Below, one piece after another: positions 1-7,362 of a DNA stretch of 10,897 nucleotides (positions are counted from its first letter, which is position 1; each line of letters starts with the position of its first letter). The stretch is from Deltaproteobacteria bacterium (GTDB lineage Bacteria; Desulfobacterota; DSM-4660; Desulfatiglandales; B25-G16): NCBI GenBank assembly GCA_020348625.1, contig CP070752.1, positions 1,590,813 to 1,601,709 of the forward strand, read 5' to 3'. Under the pieces are notes generated by a model. It did not search any database and was not told the DNA's origin. It saw only the letters and a list, made by a program, of their open reading frames with translations. Made by a program: the position numbers and the translations under genes.

Positions 1-270
1 AAGGCGGTCATGAACGGCTATCTCCAGGATCAGCTTTTACTGGGAGGCCCTGAACCTTTCTTTGAGAATATTGAAAACAATCCATCCATGGCAGAAGCCG
101 GTGCCCCTTATAAAGGCGAAATAACGTTTCTCGATGTGGTTGGAAATGTGGCCAATGTCACGATTAAGGAAACAGGTTTCGGTGGCGACATGGCTTTCAC
201 CGACTATTTCCATCTGATTAAAGAGCGGGACGAATGGAAGATTATCAGCAAGACTTTTACCACGGAATAA
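1..270 (+). CDS. NTF2-like / putative lumazine-binding family protein, C-terminal part
   Basis: The reading frame is open from the first base of the window (Lys-Ala-Val before the first internal Met at base 10) and ends in TAA at 268-270, so the gene is cut off at its 5' end and the Met at base 10 need not be the true start. The visible 89 residues end in a pattern typical of the small SnoaL/NTF2-like 'putative lumazine-binding' family: an alternating beta-strand region (GEITFLDVVGNVANVTIKE), then FTDYFHLIK and a closing DEWKIISKTF. Family members are usually about 120-150 aa, so roughly 35-60 N-terminal residues are probably missing. These proteins form a cone-shaped alpha+beta barrel. Many have no known reaction, and none can be assigned here. 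The gene is convergent with the liv operon and is not part of it. The fold call is fairly secure; the function is unknown. Confidence 0.7.
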   Translation, partial: KAVMNGYLQDQLLLGGPEPFFENIENNPSMAEAGAPYKGEITFLDVVGNVANVTIKETGFGGDMAFTDYFHLIKERDEWKIISKTFTTE

Positions 271-337
271 CAAACCTCGAGCCTTTCCAGTTGATAAATA
301 TTTTTGCGAGACGCGCCGGTTCTGCAAGGGATAAAGT

Positions 338-369
338 AAAAAAAGACAAAGGCAACCCTTTTGTTTCTT
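338..369 (-). terminator. Likely intrinsic terminator of the liv operon
   Basis: Read on the minus strand, ACAAAAGG (364-357) pairs with CCTTTGT (352-346) around a GTTG loop, with one bulged A, and a C plus seven T (345-338) follow at once. It lies 51 nt beyond the livF stop codon, in the gap between convergent genes. The stem is short and AT-rich, so termination may be partial. The outer A-rich and T-rich arms can also pair, so it may work weakly in the other direction for the + strand gene ending at 270. Confidence 0.6.
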
Positions 370-419
370 GAAGTGGCATGAGTAACCCAAATACCCCTAA
401 TCAGTTCGGCCGTGCGAAT

Positions 420-1130
420 CTATTCCTGGCCAAGATATGCCTTTTTCACCCGTTCATCATCCAAAAGATCCTTACTTTTACCCTCCAGAACAAGCTGGCC
501 TGTCTCCAACACATAGCCTCTATGAGATAGCCTTAGGGCAAGTCGAGCATTTTGCTCCACCAACAGGATACTGGTTCCCATTTGATTGATCTCGACAGCG
601 ATTTTGCCTATCTCGCGAACCATGATCGGGGCAAGGCCTGTCGAGGGTTCATCTAACAAAAGCAAAGCGGGGTTTCCCATCAAGGCACGAGCAATCGCAA
701 GCATCTGCTGCTCTCCCCCGCTTAAGGTCGCTGCCTGCTGCCTTTTTCGTGCTTTCAGGACTGGAAAAGTGTGAAATATCCTCTGTAAGTTTTGCTTTAT
801 CTGATCCTTATCCTTCTGCAAGTAAGCGCCCAATCTTATGTTCTCCAGGACTCCCATGTAGGGAAAAAGATCCCTCCCTTGAGGAACATGTCCTATACCC
901 ATTTTGACGATATCTTGGGCAGGGGTTTCATGAATCTTTATTCCTTGAAATAGAATTTCTCCACTTATAGGTCTCTTTAGGCCGGATATGGTTCTGAGGG
1001 TCGTTGTCTTACCGGCTCCATTGTTTCCGATTATGGTCACGATTTCGCCCTGTTTCGCCTTGAGGGAGATGCCACTCAATACTACTGCGCCCCCGTAGCG
1101 AACATTCAAGTCTATAATCTCAAGTAACAT
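420..1130 (-). CDS. livF: LivF-type ABC transporter ATP-binding protein
   Basis: This is the second ATPase of a branched-chain-amino-acid-type (HAAT) importer. It acts on the cytoplasmic face of the membrane with LivG to drive LivHM. Counting from the ATG at 1130 (236 aa, normal for LivF), the Walker A motif GNNGAGKT is at residues 35-42, the Q-loop VPQGR is near 84, the signature LSGGEQQ is at 136-142 and Walker B LLLLDEP is at 156-162. The switch position reads LLVEQNA, with Gln in place of His, which is normal for LivF. The frame is open 15 codons further upstream, but the ATG at 1130 is chosen because GGAAGG lies just before it and the protein then begins MLLEIIDLNVRYGG, as family members do. 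It overlaps the livG 3' end by 11 nt, which implies translational coupling. It is the last gene of the operon. Confidence 0.93.
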   Translation of the reverse strand: MLLEIIDLNVRYGGAVVLSGISLKAKQGEIVTIIGNNGAGKTTTLRTISGLKRPISGEILFQGIKIHETPAQDIVKMGIGHVPQGRDLFPYMGVLENIRLGAYLQKDKDQIKQNLQRIFHTFPVLKARKRQQAATLSGGEQQMLAIARALMGNPALLLLDEPSTGLAPIMVREIGKIAVEINQMGTSILLVEQNARLALRLSHRGYVLETGQLVLEGKSKDLLDDERVKKAYLGQE

Positions 1131-1893
1131 CTTCTTCCTTCCCCAGGTAAGCCTCCATAACCGCTGGGTTTTCAACTATCTCTTCTGGTGAGCCTTCAGC
1201 GATTTTCCTCCCAAAATCAAGCACAGCAATCCGATCACAAAGCCCCATCACGGCCCTCAGGTTGTGCTCAATGATGATGCAGGTGACCCCCCTCTGTTCT
1301 CTAAGTGTCCTGATCATGCTCAACATGGTTTCAACTTCTTCAGCGGCCATACCCGTAACAGGCTCATCCAGAAGAAGCAGTTGCGGTTGGGCCGCCAAGG
1401 CAATTGCTAGACCCAATAACCGTTGTCTCCCATGGGGCAGATTGATTGCCAATTCATTTGAGTATCGCCCTAAGCCAACGAACTCAAGCGTATCCAAGGC
1501 TCTCTGTTCCAATGCCTTTTCCTGTATCCGATTTGAACGTGTTCTTAGAAATATGCTGGAAAAACCTATTCTCGACTGCAAATGGTAGCCAACCTGCACA
1601 TTTTCAAGTACCGTAAAGCTGCTGAAAAGGAGGTTTTCCTGAAAAACCCGGGCGATGCCCTGTTGGGCCCTTAGATGAGAGGGAAGGGTGGTAACCTCTT
1701 CCCCATTGAAAATGATTTGCCCATGGCTGGGTCGTAAAGTGCCACCAATCATATTGAGCACCGTGGACTTGCCTGCCCCGTTCGGGCCAATGAGACCGAA
1801 TAACTGGCCTTGACTCACATCCATATCCAGTTCCATCACAGCGGCCAAACCACCAAAAAACCTCGTCAGTTTTCGAATCTCGAGATAGCCCAT
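1120..1893 (-). CDS. livG: LivG-type ABC transporter ATP-binding protein
   Basis: First ATPase of the HAAT-type importer, 257 aa, a usual LivG length. Walker A GPNGAGKST is at residues 36-44, Q-loop VFQEN near 85, Walker B LLLLDEP at 172-178 and the switch His at 210 in IIIEHN. The signature is degenerate, LPHGRQR near 152-158 rather than LSGGQ; LivG proteins often carry LPYGQQR-like variants, so this one is divergent but not clearly inactive. The C-terminus (NPAVMEAYLG) matches the family ending. The ATG at 1893 has AGGGA six bases upstream. It follows livM after 57 nt and overlaps livF by 11 nt. It should pair with LivF as a heterodimer beneath LivHM. Confidence 0.93.
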   Translation of the reverse strand: MGYLEIRKLTRFFGGLAAVMELDMDVSQGQLFGLIGPNGAGKSTVLNMIGGTLRPSHGQIIFNGEEVTTLPSHLRAQQGIARVFQENLLFSSFTVLENVQVGYHLQSRIGFSSIFLRTRSNRIQEKALEQRALDTLEFVGLGRYSNELAINLPHGRQRLLGLAIALAAQPQLLLLDEPVTGMAAEEVETMLSMIRTLREQRGVTCIIIEHNLRAVMGLCDRIAVLDFGRKIAEGSPEEIVENPAVMEAYLGKEEDVT

Positions 1894-1950
1894 TCAATAT
1901 CCCTGCTGCAATATCTAATCCTCAACGTAGTGTCCAGCCACCCGGTCAAT

Positions 1951-2922
1951 CTATGTGGACCGCCATCTCTTAATCTTCTCCGGTATACCTATGAGCCCCT
2001 CAGGTATAATCATAACCACCGCGATGGCAATAACCCCGATTATCATCGGCTGATATTCTTCCACCGGTCGGGCAAATTCATAAACCAGAGACAGGACAAC
2101 GGCTCCCATGATAGGCCCTACAAACCTCGCTTTTCCGCCGACCACCATGTAGATTAAGAGGTAGATGGTGGTCATGACGCCAAAAGAAGCGGTAGCATAG
2201 GGGCCCAAGGCTCGCTCAAAGTGAGCGAAAAGACCGCCACCAAGGCCTGCAAAAAAACTGGCAATACTGAAGGCAATGACCTTGTATCTCAAGACATTCA
2301 CTCCTACTGCGCCGGCTATCTTGTCGGCCTCTCGGATGGCCAACCAGGTAAAGCCGAGCTTTGAGTTCTCCAGGCGGTATAGGATAAACAAGGATACGCA
2401 CACCACAGCTAACGTCAAATAATAATATTCGGTAAACCCGTCAAAATCCAGCTGACCCAAACCGGGGATGGATAACACGCCAGCTCCGGGAAAACCGATC
2501 AAGCCGTCGAGTCCGCCGGTCAAACTCCGCCAATTGAAAGCCAAAAGTCGAATGCTTTCCGAAGTCACAAGGGTCAGAATGGCAAAGTAGATTCCCTTAA
2601 CCCGCATAAATGGGTAGCCTAATGCAAAGGCCAGAAGGCCAGCCAAGAGCCCGGCTAAAGGTAAGGTCGCCCCAAAAGGGAGCCCGGCCTTCATGGTCAA
2701 CAGCGCTGAGGTGTAAGCCCCGAGGCACATAAATCCCACATGACCCAGAGAGAATTCACCGATAGTTAAGATAGTCCGAAGGCTGGCTGCCAGGAGAGAG
2801 TTGATGACTATCGATGTAAACACAGAAGTCCAATAGGTACTGGATAGGACCAGTGGGGCAGCAATCGCAAGGACTATCGCCCCAGTACATACCAAGACTT
2901 TAAACATACCTTCCCTATTCAT
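1951..2922 (-). CDS. livM: LivM-type ABC transporter permease
   Basis: Inner-membrane permease of the HAAT family, 323 aa from the ATG at 2922. It is strongly hydrophobic with about eight to ten predicted membrane segments. The LivM hallmark EFSLGHVGFMCLGAYTSALL lies near residues 55-75. The coupling-loop region AIREADKIAGAVGVNVLRYK, followed by AFSIASFFAGLGGGLFAH, contacts the ATPases in this family. Starts are ambiguous: TTG at 2928, ATG at 2922, or ATG at 2907, the last with AGGGAAGGT directly upstream. The mature membrane part is the same in each case. The frame overlaps the end of livH (stop at 2915) by 8-14 nt unless the 2907 start is used. It forms the translocation channel with LivH. 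Confidence 0.92.
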   Translation of the reverse strand: MNREGMFKVLVCTGAIVLAIAAPLVLSSTYWTSVFTSIVINSLLAASLRTILTIGEFSLGHVGFMCLGAYTSALLTMKAGLPFGATLPLAGLLAGLLAFALGYPFMRVKGIYFAILTLVTSESIRLLAFNWRSLTGGLDGLIGFPGAGVLSIPGLGQLDFDGFTEYYYLTLAVVCVSLFILYRLENSKLGFTWLAIREADKIAGAVGVNVLRYKVIAFSIASFFAGLGGGLFAHFERALGPYATASFGVMTTIYLLIYMVVGGKARFVGPIMGAVVLSLVYEFARPVEEYQPMIIGVIAIAVVMIIPEGLIGIPEKIKRWRST

Positions 2923-3784
2923 GGCCAAATATTCCCTGGGGCTTGATGACCAGCACGATGATGACGAAGAAAAGGGGGCTCAGGGAAGCCCAGGCATGCC
3001 CGAACAGAATCGGAAACAGACCGTCAATAATCCCAAGGCTCATCCCCGCTATGATGGCTCCGGGCAAGCTGCCCAAGCCTCCTATGACGATGATGAGCAG
3101 TCCCTTGACCAGGGACAAGAGGCCCATGTAGGGGCCCATTTGAAACATTGACCCTGCCAGCACCCCTCCTGCGGCGGCAAGGGCGGAACCAATGGCCATG
3201 GATAAAGCAGCCATTTTGTTCGGACCGATGCCCTGAAGGATAGCACCATCCGGGTTTTGCGAGCTGGCCACCATAGCCTGGCCATATTTGGTCGCCTTGA
3301 GGAAGAGATACAAAACCAGGCTCAAAAACACGGCTACCGCGACGGCAACTATCCTGTCCTTGGGTACGAAGATGCTACCCATAATATTAAAGGGCCCCTC
3401 AGCCAGCACGGGTAGATTCCGGTGATGCAGACCAAACATGGCTATAGCGCCGCTCTGAAGGATTAGGGTCAAACCCACGGCAGCCACGACGGCAGATAGC
3501 CAATCTTCTTTTAAAGGACGAAATAGAAACCTTTCCAGGATTAGGCCAAGGATCCCGATAAAAAGCATACCTAAACAGGTTCCCAAAAATAACGGCAACT
3601 TAAGGGAGACTGTCAAATAGTAAACAGCATATGCCCCCAGCATGTAGATTTCGCCGTGGGCGAATTGCATAATGCGCATGATGCCGAAGATGAGGGTCAG
3701 ACCAAGGGCCATGAGGACATAGATCCATCCCAAGGCCAGCCCGTTTATCAAACCCTGCCAGAATTCTTGTGCTGTAATATCCAA
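2915..3784 (-). CDS. livH: LivH-type ABC transporter permease (probable TTG start)
   Basis: Inner-membrane permease that pairs with LivM. Family hallmarks are FGIMRIMQFAHGEIYMLGAY near residues 33-52, GQAMVASSQNPDGAILQGIG in the cytoplasmic coupling loop, and KGLLIIVIGGLGSLPGA in the C-terminal half. No ATG lies at the N-terminus. The frame opens after an in-frame TAG with TTG at 3808, which has no clear ribosome site. A second TTG at 3784 has AGGGG (3796-3792) seven bases upstream and gives 289 aa with a normal short N-terminus before the first membrane segment, so I prefer it. The upstream gap to livK is 163 nt and holds a strong hairpin. The TTG start and the hairpin would both tend to keep LivH well below the binding protein in amount. 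Confidence 0.9.
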   Translation of the reverse strand: MDITAQEFWQGLINGLALGWIYVLMALGLTLIFGIMRIMQFAHGEIYMLGAYAVYYLTVSLKLPLFLGTCLGMLFIGILGLILERFLFRPLKEDWLSAVVAAVGLTLILQSGAIAMFGLHHRNLPVLAEGPFNIMGSIFVPKDRIVAVAVAVFLSLVLYLFLKATKYGQAMVASSQNPDGAILQGIGPNKMAALSMAIGSALAAAGGVLAGSMFQMGPYMGLLSLVKGLLIIVIGGLGSLPGAIIAGMSLGIIDGLFPILFGHAWASLSPLFFVIIVLVIKPQGIFGHE

Positions 3785-3861
3785 ACCTAAACCCCTACCG
3801 ATATTCAACTATGCTCAGCATTGTTCCATTCCCACAATTTTAGGGTGGGCCCCTCGCTTGG

Positions 3862-3891
3862 GGGGGAGGAGAACAAACGTTCCCCTCCCCC
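3862..3891 (-). promoter_or_regulatory. GC-rich hairpin between livK and livH (mRNA stabiliser or attenuator)
   Basis: Bases 3862-3874 and 3879-3891 form a 13-bp inverted repeat around a 4-nt loop. In the minus-strand (operon) RNA every position pairs, with one G-U (3883 with 3870). In a + strand RNA that position is an A-C mismatch. On the operon strand six A (3898-3893) precede the stem and no T-run follows, so it is not a standard terminator for livK. On the + strand six T follow (3893-3898), so it could stop antisense transcription. Hairpins between binding-protein and permease genes are known to protect the upstream message; that role here is inferred. Confidence 0.6.
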
Positions 3892-3947
3892 GTTTTTTCT
3901 GAGATCCAAATTCAGAATTCTTGATTTGAAGGATCGAATATCGAGTA

Positions 3948-5153
3948 TTACTGAAGCGCAGGCATCTTGAGCCCCAAAAACTCTATCTTCCCGTTCATCA
4001 GACGTGTTTGGGGAACCGGCCTGTTCAAAACCCGATTCACGCCAAACGTCTTTTTCCCACTCATGTGGGCCGGGCCCCAGCAGGTGTTAAAACTTCCCGG
4101 CGCGGTCATGGACTCAAAGGCTGCGATAACTTTTTCAACCTTAACGCTATTCGCCTTCTTAAGGGCCTGAACAAAGGCTTCTGCCTGGGCATAGGTAACG
4201 GGAGTGTCCTCAAAGTAAGGATCCTTAGTCACCTTGGCCCACCGATCCATACTTTCTTTGATGCCCGGGGTGGGGTGCGCAAAATCCATCCCGTTTGTGA
4301 GGACGTCATGGGAGCCCTCCTTCCCGACGATGGAAAGAATAATTGCCGGCGCGAGGGGGGAATCGGAAATAAAGATACCCTTGAAACCAAGTTGCCGTGC
4401 GGTCCTGAGTTGAAATCCCGCCTGGGCACTATTCGCGCCCTGAATAATATCCGGGTTGGTAGCCAGGGCCTTGGTGTAATATGGCGTGAAATCTTCGATT
4501 CCTATTGGCCAGATATTATGACCAACCAGGGTTAATCCCCTCTCCTCGGCTAACTTCTTGGCCTTCGTTTCAACAGGAAGGCCCACATCCGGGGCTACGA
4601 TGAACAGCCTTTTTGCCTGAGGGTAGTTCTCCCTGAGAAAATCATAATTCATCTCCCAATTGGTATCGGACGTGGGATTCAGTCTAATGGCGTAATGCTT
4701 CTGGGGGCTTACGTCCCCCGGTGTAGCCGGTGCATCGATCCAGGTAATGATATGGAGGGCCTTGGCCCTTTCGCACACCTGGTAAATAGCCGCTGCAACA
4801 GGAGGCGTAATAGCTCCGAAGACGAAATTGGCCTCATCTTTGTAAACGAGTTTCTTGGTCGCCGTGGACGCAACGGTCGGATCCGTCTTGCTATCCTCGG
4901 CTATCAGATCGATCATGTAGGTATCACCGCCAAGCTGAAGGCCCCCTTCCTCATTGACCTTGTCAAAGTAAAGCCTAACGGCCCTCGTCAACCCAACGCC
5001 AACAAAGCTGATAGGCCCTGATAAGGGCATTATTATTCCCACCTTTAAGGTTTTTTCACCGGCAAGAGTTGAACCTGTAAAAGCGCCCAGCAACATGACA
5101 GATGTAACTGTGACCACACATAACGCAACCCAGTTAGTTCTTTTCTTATTCAT
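3948..5153 (-). CDS. livK: LivK-type periplasmic substrate-binding protein of HAAT-family importer
   Basis: Extracytoplasmic solute-binding protein (periplasmic-binding-protein type I fold, Peripla_BP_6 class), 401 aa. A signal peptide is clear: MNKKR, a hydrophobic core at about 9-28, and a likely cut after A31 (TLA-GEK). The mature part opens with LKVGIIMPLSGPISFVGVG, the usual first strand and ligand-loop region of this family. The AEDSKTDP segment (85-92) and the later FVFGAITPP segment are also typical. The ATG at 5153 has a strong GGGGAGGG ribosome site. The mature protein has only two cysteines, C127 and C358, and lacks the closely spaced N-terminal disulfide pair of E. coli LivJ/LivK. 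Liv-like proteins bind amino acids, short amides, urea or aromatic acids; the ligand cannot be read here. It is the first gene of livKHMGF. Confidence 0.9.
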   Translation of the reverse strand: MNKKRTNWVALCVVTVTSVMLLGAFTGSTLAGEKTLKVGIIMPLSGPISFVGVGLTRAVRLYFDKVNEEGGLQLGGDTYMIDLIAEDSKTDPTVASTATKKLVYKDEANFVFGAITPPVAAAIYQVCERAKALHIITWIDAPATPGDVSPQKHYAIRLNPTSDTNWEMNYDFLRENYPQAKRLFIVAPDVGLPVETKAKKLAEERGLTLVGHNIWPIGIEDFTPYYTKALATNPDIIQGANSAQAGFQLRTARQLGFKGIFISDSPLAPAIILSIVGKEGSHDVLTNGMDFAHPTPGIKESMDRWAKVTKDPYFEDTPVTYAQAEAFVQALKKANSVKVEKVIAAFESMTAPGSFNTCWGPAHMSGKKTFGVNRVLNRPVPQTRLMNGKIEFLGLKMPALQ

Positions 5154-5189
5154 AGCATGCCCTCCCCAATAAAAGTGATTAAGTGAAAA

Positions 5190-5211
5190 TTATCTTCCCC
5201 AATGAAGATAA
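5190..5211. promoter_or_regulatory. Perfect 8-bp inverted repeat upstream of livK
   Basis: TTATCTTC and GAAGATAA flank a 6-nt spacer, 36 nt before the livK start codon. It could be an operator for a dimeric regulator. Read on the minus strand it is followed by a short TTTTC, so a weak terminator for the upstream amidohydrolase gene is also possible. The AT-rich stem makes a strong terminator unlikely. No clear -35/-10 pair was found in this 116-nt gap. Confidence 0.4.
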
Positions 5212-5269
5212 AATGACCCCGTCTAATCTGTGTTTAGGGATCTAAATTCATTCCGTTTGCGGTAATAGT

Positions 5270-7006
5270 TTATCGGCTCAGATTATCGAAAACGATTTTT
5301 CCGCCTGCAATGGTCATCAATACCGGTATATCATGCAGTTCATGAGGGTCCACACTGAATAAATCCTTCTCAAGGATACACAGGTCCGCCAGTTTTCCGA
5401 CTTCAATGGAGCCTTTGACGTGCTCCATATGATCCTGCCAGGCGCCGTTAATGGTGTATATTTTCACCGCTTCCTCAAGAGAAATACATTGATCGGGTCC
5501 GCCTACACGACCTGAAGTCAGGCTTTCTCTCAGTACCGCGGATTGCATTCCAAGCCTCCAGTTAAGCGGTGTCATGGGCGCATCCGAACTGCCTGTCAAA
5601 TTGATGCCGGCGTCAAGAACCATACGCATGGGGAACTGATGATCGGTCCTGTCTTTACCTACTAATGCCGGTAAAATATCGGCTAGCCATGATTTGATGT
5701 ACGGCTGCATAGCCACCCCGAAGTTATATTTCGCCATTCTTTCCGCTGTTGATCTGCTGAGGAAATCCCCGTGAATGACATAGTGCCGAAGATCATCAAT
5801 AGGTTTTTCCATGTAACCTTTAATGAATCCATCCACGGTTGCGTCAATGGCCCTGTCACCTGTAGCGTGGACACCTATCTGCTTTCCGTTCTTATGCGCG
5901 TGTGCAATGAGTTTAACCAGTTCATTATATTGTTCTTCATCCGTTGCGCCCGGTACGCTCGCTGACCCATGTCCACCGTCCAAGTAGTCCTCATTCATCC
6001 ACGCGGTCTTTGTCGGAGGTATGCCATCGGCGAAAACCTTAACTCCCGGAATTCGCACCCATAATGGATCTAAATCGGATGGGACCTGAAATGTTTCAAG
6101 CCCGTTTTTCATGTCATCAAAGCTTAGCGTGCCGTATTCTCCAAATAGAAGTAGGATGGTCATGCGCACAGACAGGTGTCCTTCTTCGTATAACTCTCGG
6201 TACAGCTCAATTATTTCGCTGCTCATTACCCCATAAACATATGAATCGCCTCCAGGCCCAATGGCCGCATCCGTAAAGCTTGTTATGCCGTTTGCGTTGA
6301 GTTCTTTCATCGAGGTTTTAATAGCCTCTTTTTTCTCTTTGCGGGAGTAGACCGGGACATGGGAGCTGATCAAAACATGGGCAGCCAGTTCTTTTAATAT
6401 GCCGGTTGGTTCACCGGTATTTGGGTCTCGTTCGATCACCCCTCCTACAGGATCGGTTGTTTCTTTATTTATTCCTGCCAGCGAAAGGGCCTTACTGTTA
6501 ACCAAAAGTGTATGCCCTGTATGATCTGCCAGTGCGACCGGGTTCTCCGGTGATACTTCGTCTATATCTGTTTTCCTTGGAAGTATGGAAGGGTCATTTT
6601 TGCATTCTTCAATAAAACACTGATCCCAGCCAAACCCCCGAATCCATTCCCCAGGCTGTATTGACTTTGCTTTTTCGTGGATAGCGTCTCTAAGATCTTT
6701 TATGGATTTTATTGATGGGTAACTGAGATCAAGGGCCAGGGGAGGCCTCACGCCTCCCAGATATGTGGGGTGCCCGTGTGAATCATTGATTCCCGGAAGA
6801 ACCGCTTTGCCTTTGAGATCCAACACTTCGGTGTCATGAGAGGATATGAACCCCTTTATCTCTTCATTTGAGCCCACAGCGACTATTTTATCACCCTTGA
6901 TTGCAACGGCTTCCGCAAAATGAAAACTAGCGTCGACTGTTACTATCTTTCCATTTATGAGAGCTAAATCGGAGATAGTTCCCGCCCAATCAGAATCTCT
7001 TTTCAT
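5270..7006 (-). CDS. Amidohydrolase family protein (YtcJ-like, Amidohydro_3)
   Basis: Metal-dependent hydrolase, 578 aa, a normal length for the YtcJ-like group, with no signal peptide, so cytoplasmic. The N-terminal beta-sandwich half (DLALINGKIVTVD, residues 13-25) leads to PGINDSHGHP with the metal-binding H77-x-H79. The barrel continues with ADHTGHTLLVNSKAL (160-174), GVKVFADG with K323, GVHATGDRAID with H380, H412 in YVIHGDF, and GSSDAP with D475, then the C-terminal sandwich (GSIEVGKLADLCILEKD, residues 532-548). This order of ligands matches the superfamily. The group hydrolyses C-N bonds in N-acyl, formamide or cyclic amide compounds; the substrate is not predictable. The ATG at 7006 has AGAGGG nine bases upstream. 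Its gap to livK is 116 nt on the same strand, so co-transcription with the importer is possible. Confidence 0.9.
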   Translation of the reverse strand: MKRDSDWAGTISDLALINGKIVTVDASFHFAEAVAIKGDKIVAVGSNEEIKGFISSHDTEVLDLKGKAVLPGINDSHGHPTYLGGVRPPLALDLSYPSIKSIKDLRDAIHEKAKSIQPGEWIRGFGWDQCFIEECKNDPSILPRKTDIDEVSPENPVALADHTGHTLLVNSKALSLAGINKETTDPVGGVIERDPNTGEPTGILKELAAHVLISSHVPVYSRKEKKEAIKTSMKELNANGITSFTDAAIGPGGDSYVYGVMSSEIIELYRELYEEGHLSVRMTILLLFGEYGTLSFDDMKNGLETFQVPSDLDPLWVRIPGVKVFADGIPPTKTAWMNEDYLDGGHGSASVPGATDEEQYNELVKLIAHAHKNGKQIGVHATGDRAIDATVDGFIKGYMEKPIDDLRHYVIHGDFLSRSTAERMAKYNFGVAMQPYIKSWLADILPALVGKDRTDHQFPMRMVLDAGINLTGSSDAPMTPLNWRLGMQSAVLRESLTSGRVGGPDQCISLEEAVKIYTINGAWQDHMEHVKGSIEVGKLADLCILEKDLFSVDPHELHDIPVLMTIAGGKIVFDNLSR

Positions 7007-7036
7007 TTGCTTAGTCCCTCTTTGTTCTTAATAGAA

Positions 7037-7061
7037 GGCTAAAGGTTCGATTCTTTCAGCC
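7037..7061 (-). repeat. Hairpin in the amidohydrolase mRNA leader
   Basis: On the minus strand GGCTGAAAG (7061-7053) pairs with CTTTAGCC (7044-7037) around an 8-nt loop, with a single bulged G. It sits 30 nt before the start codon, just ahead of the ribosome site. No T-run follows, so it is not an intrinsic terminator. The loop contains a TTCGATT string like a tRNA T-arm, but no other tRNA parts are present. Confidence 0.4.
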
Positions 7062-7080
7062 GCGGTATCCGACCGTTTGA

Positions 7081-7108
7081 TGGATAGAATCGTTGATTTC
7101 CAAGTCAA
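7081..7108 (-). promoter_or_regulatory. Candidate sigma70-like promoter for the amidohydrolase gene (proximal)
   Basis: On the minus strand TTGACT (7108-7103) and TATCCA (7086-7081) are 16 nt apart, about 75 nt before the start codon. The -35 is good (5 of 6) and the -10 is weak (3 of 6). Match by eye only. Confidence 0.25.
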
Positions 7109-7140
7109 ATTCAAAGTCTTCTGATAATTAGGGAGCAATC

Positions 7141-7214
7141 AATATACCACGCTAAAAGATTAAAACATACCACATGGGATTGCAAGTACCATCTCATTTG
7201 GATACCCAAGTACC
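7141..7214 (-). repeat. Four spaced GGTAY elements upstream of the amidohydrolase gene
   Basis: Read on the minus strand, GGTACTTG begins at 7214 and again at 7190, GGTATGTT at 7171 and GGTATATT at 7148. The spacings are 24, 19 and 23 nt, near two helical turns. The first two copies are identical over 8 bases; the last two share GTGGTAT over 7 bases. They could be direct-repeat operator half-sites, or chance in an AT-rich gap. Confidence 0.35.
7157..7185 (-). promoter_or_regulatory. Candidate sigma70-like promoter (distal), inside the GGTAY cluster
   Basis: On the minus strand TTGCAA (7185-7180) and TAATCT (7162-7157) are 17 nt apart. Both boxes are moderate matches. The site overlaps the GGTAY elements described in the next entry, which would suit a regulated promoter. 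Match by eye only. Confidence 0.25.
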
Positions 7215-7362
7215 GGAGAAAAGTATTATGGTGACACCTCCAAAAAGATCTCGGAGAGGTGTTTCGAGCTCTCTAGTTAAAAAAAGGAGCAGCGTGGTTG
7301 CTGGTCATCTCATGCGGATCATGCCAAAGCAAATACCGCAAAAACGCATACAGCGATATCCA

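Larger units (their letters stand above)
7007..7362. other. 356-nt gap without a recognisable gene
   Basis: Between the MoaF-like gene and the amidohydrolase. It contains the candidate promoters, GGTAY elements and leader hairpin listed separately, plus a loose inverted repeat (ACACCTC near 7234 with GAGGTGT near 7257) with no T-run. I translated the minus strand by eye in search of missing activator sequence and saw none. A 64-codon + strand frame (7174-7368) has no family features, is rich in Lys, Arg, Ser and Pro, and is not called. Confidence 0.6.

Noticed and set aside
37..390. 117-codon minus-strand frame opposite the NTF2-like gene
   Set aside because: It is antisense to a frame with clear family features, has no family pattern itself, and runs through the convergent terminator region.
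1262..1588. 108-codon + strand frame inside livG
   Set aside because: Shadow frame opposite conserved Walker B and signature motifs of LivG.
1120..1893. Degenerate LivG signature (LPHGRQR) as a sign of an inactive ATPase
   Set aside because: LivG proteins often depart from LSGGQ, and Walker A, Walker B, Q-loop and switch His are all intact.
4008..4535. 175-codon + strand frame inside livK
   Set aside because: Antisense to a well-supported binding protein; its composition reflects the complementary codons and it has no recognisable domain or ribosome site.
7037..7061. Possible tRNA T-arm (GGTTCGATT)
   Set aside because: No D-arm, anticodon arm or acceptor stem at the required distances on either strand.
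7225..7260. Possible terminator after the MoaF-like gene
   Set aside because: The inverted repeat is only 7 bp with a long loop and no T-run follows on the minus strand.
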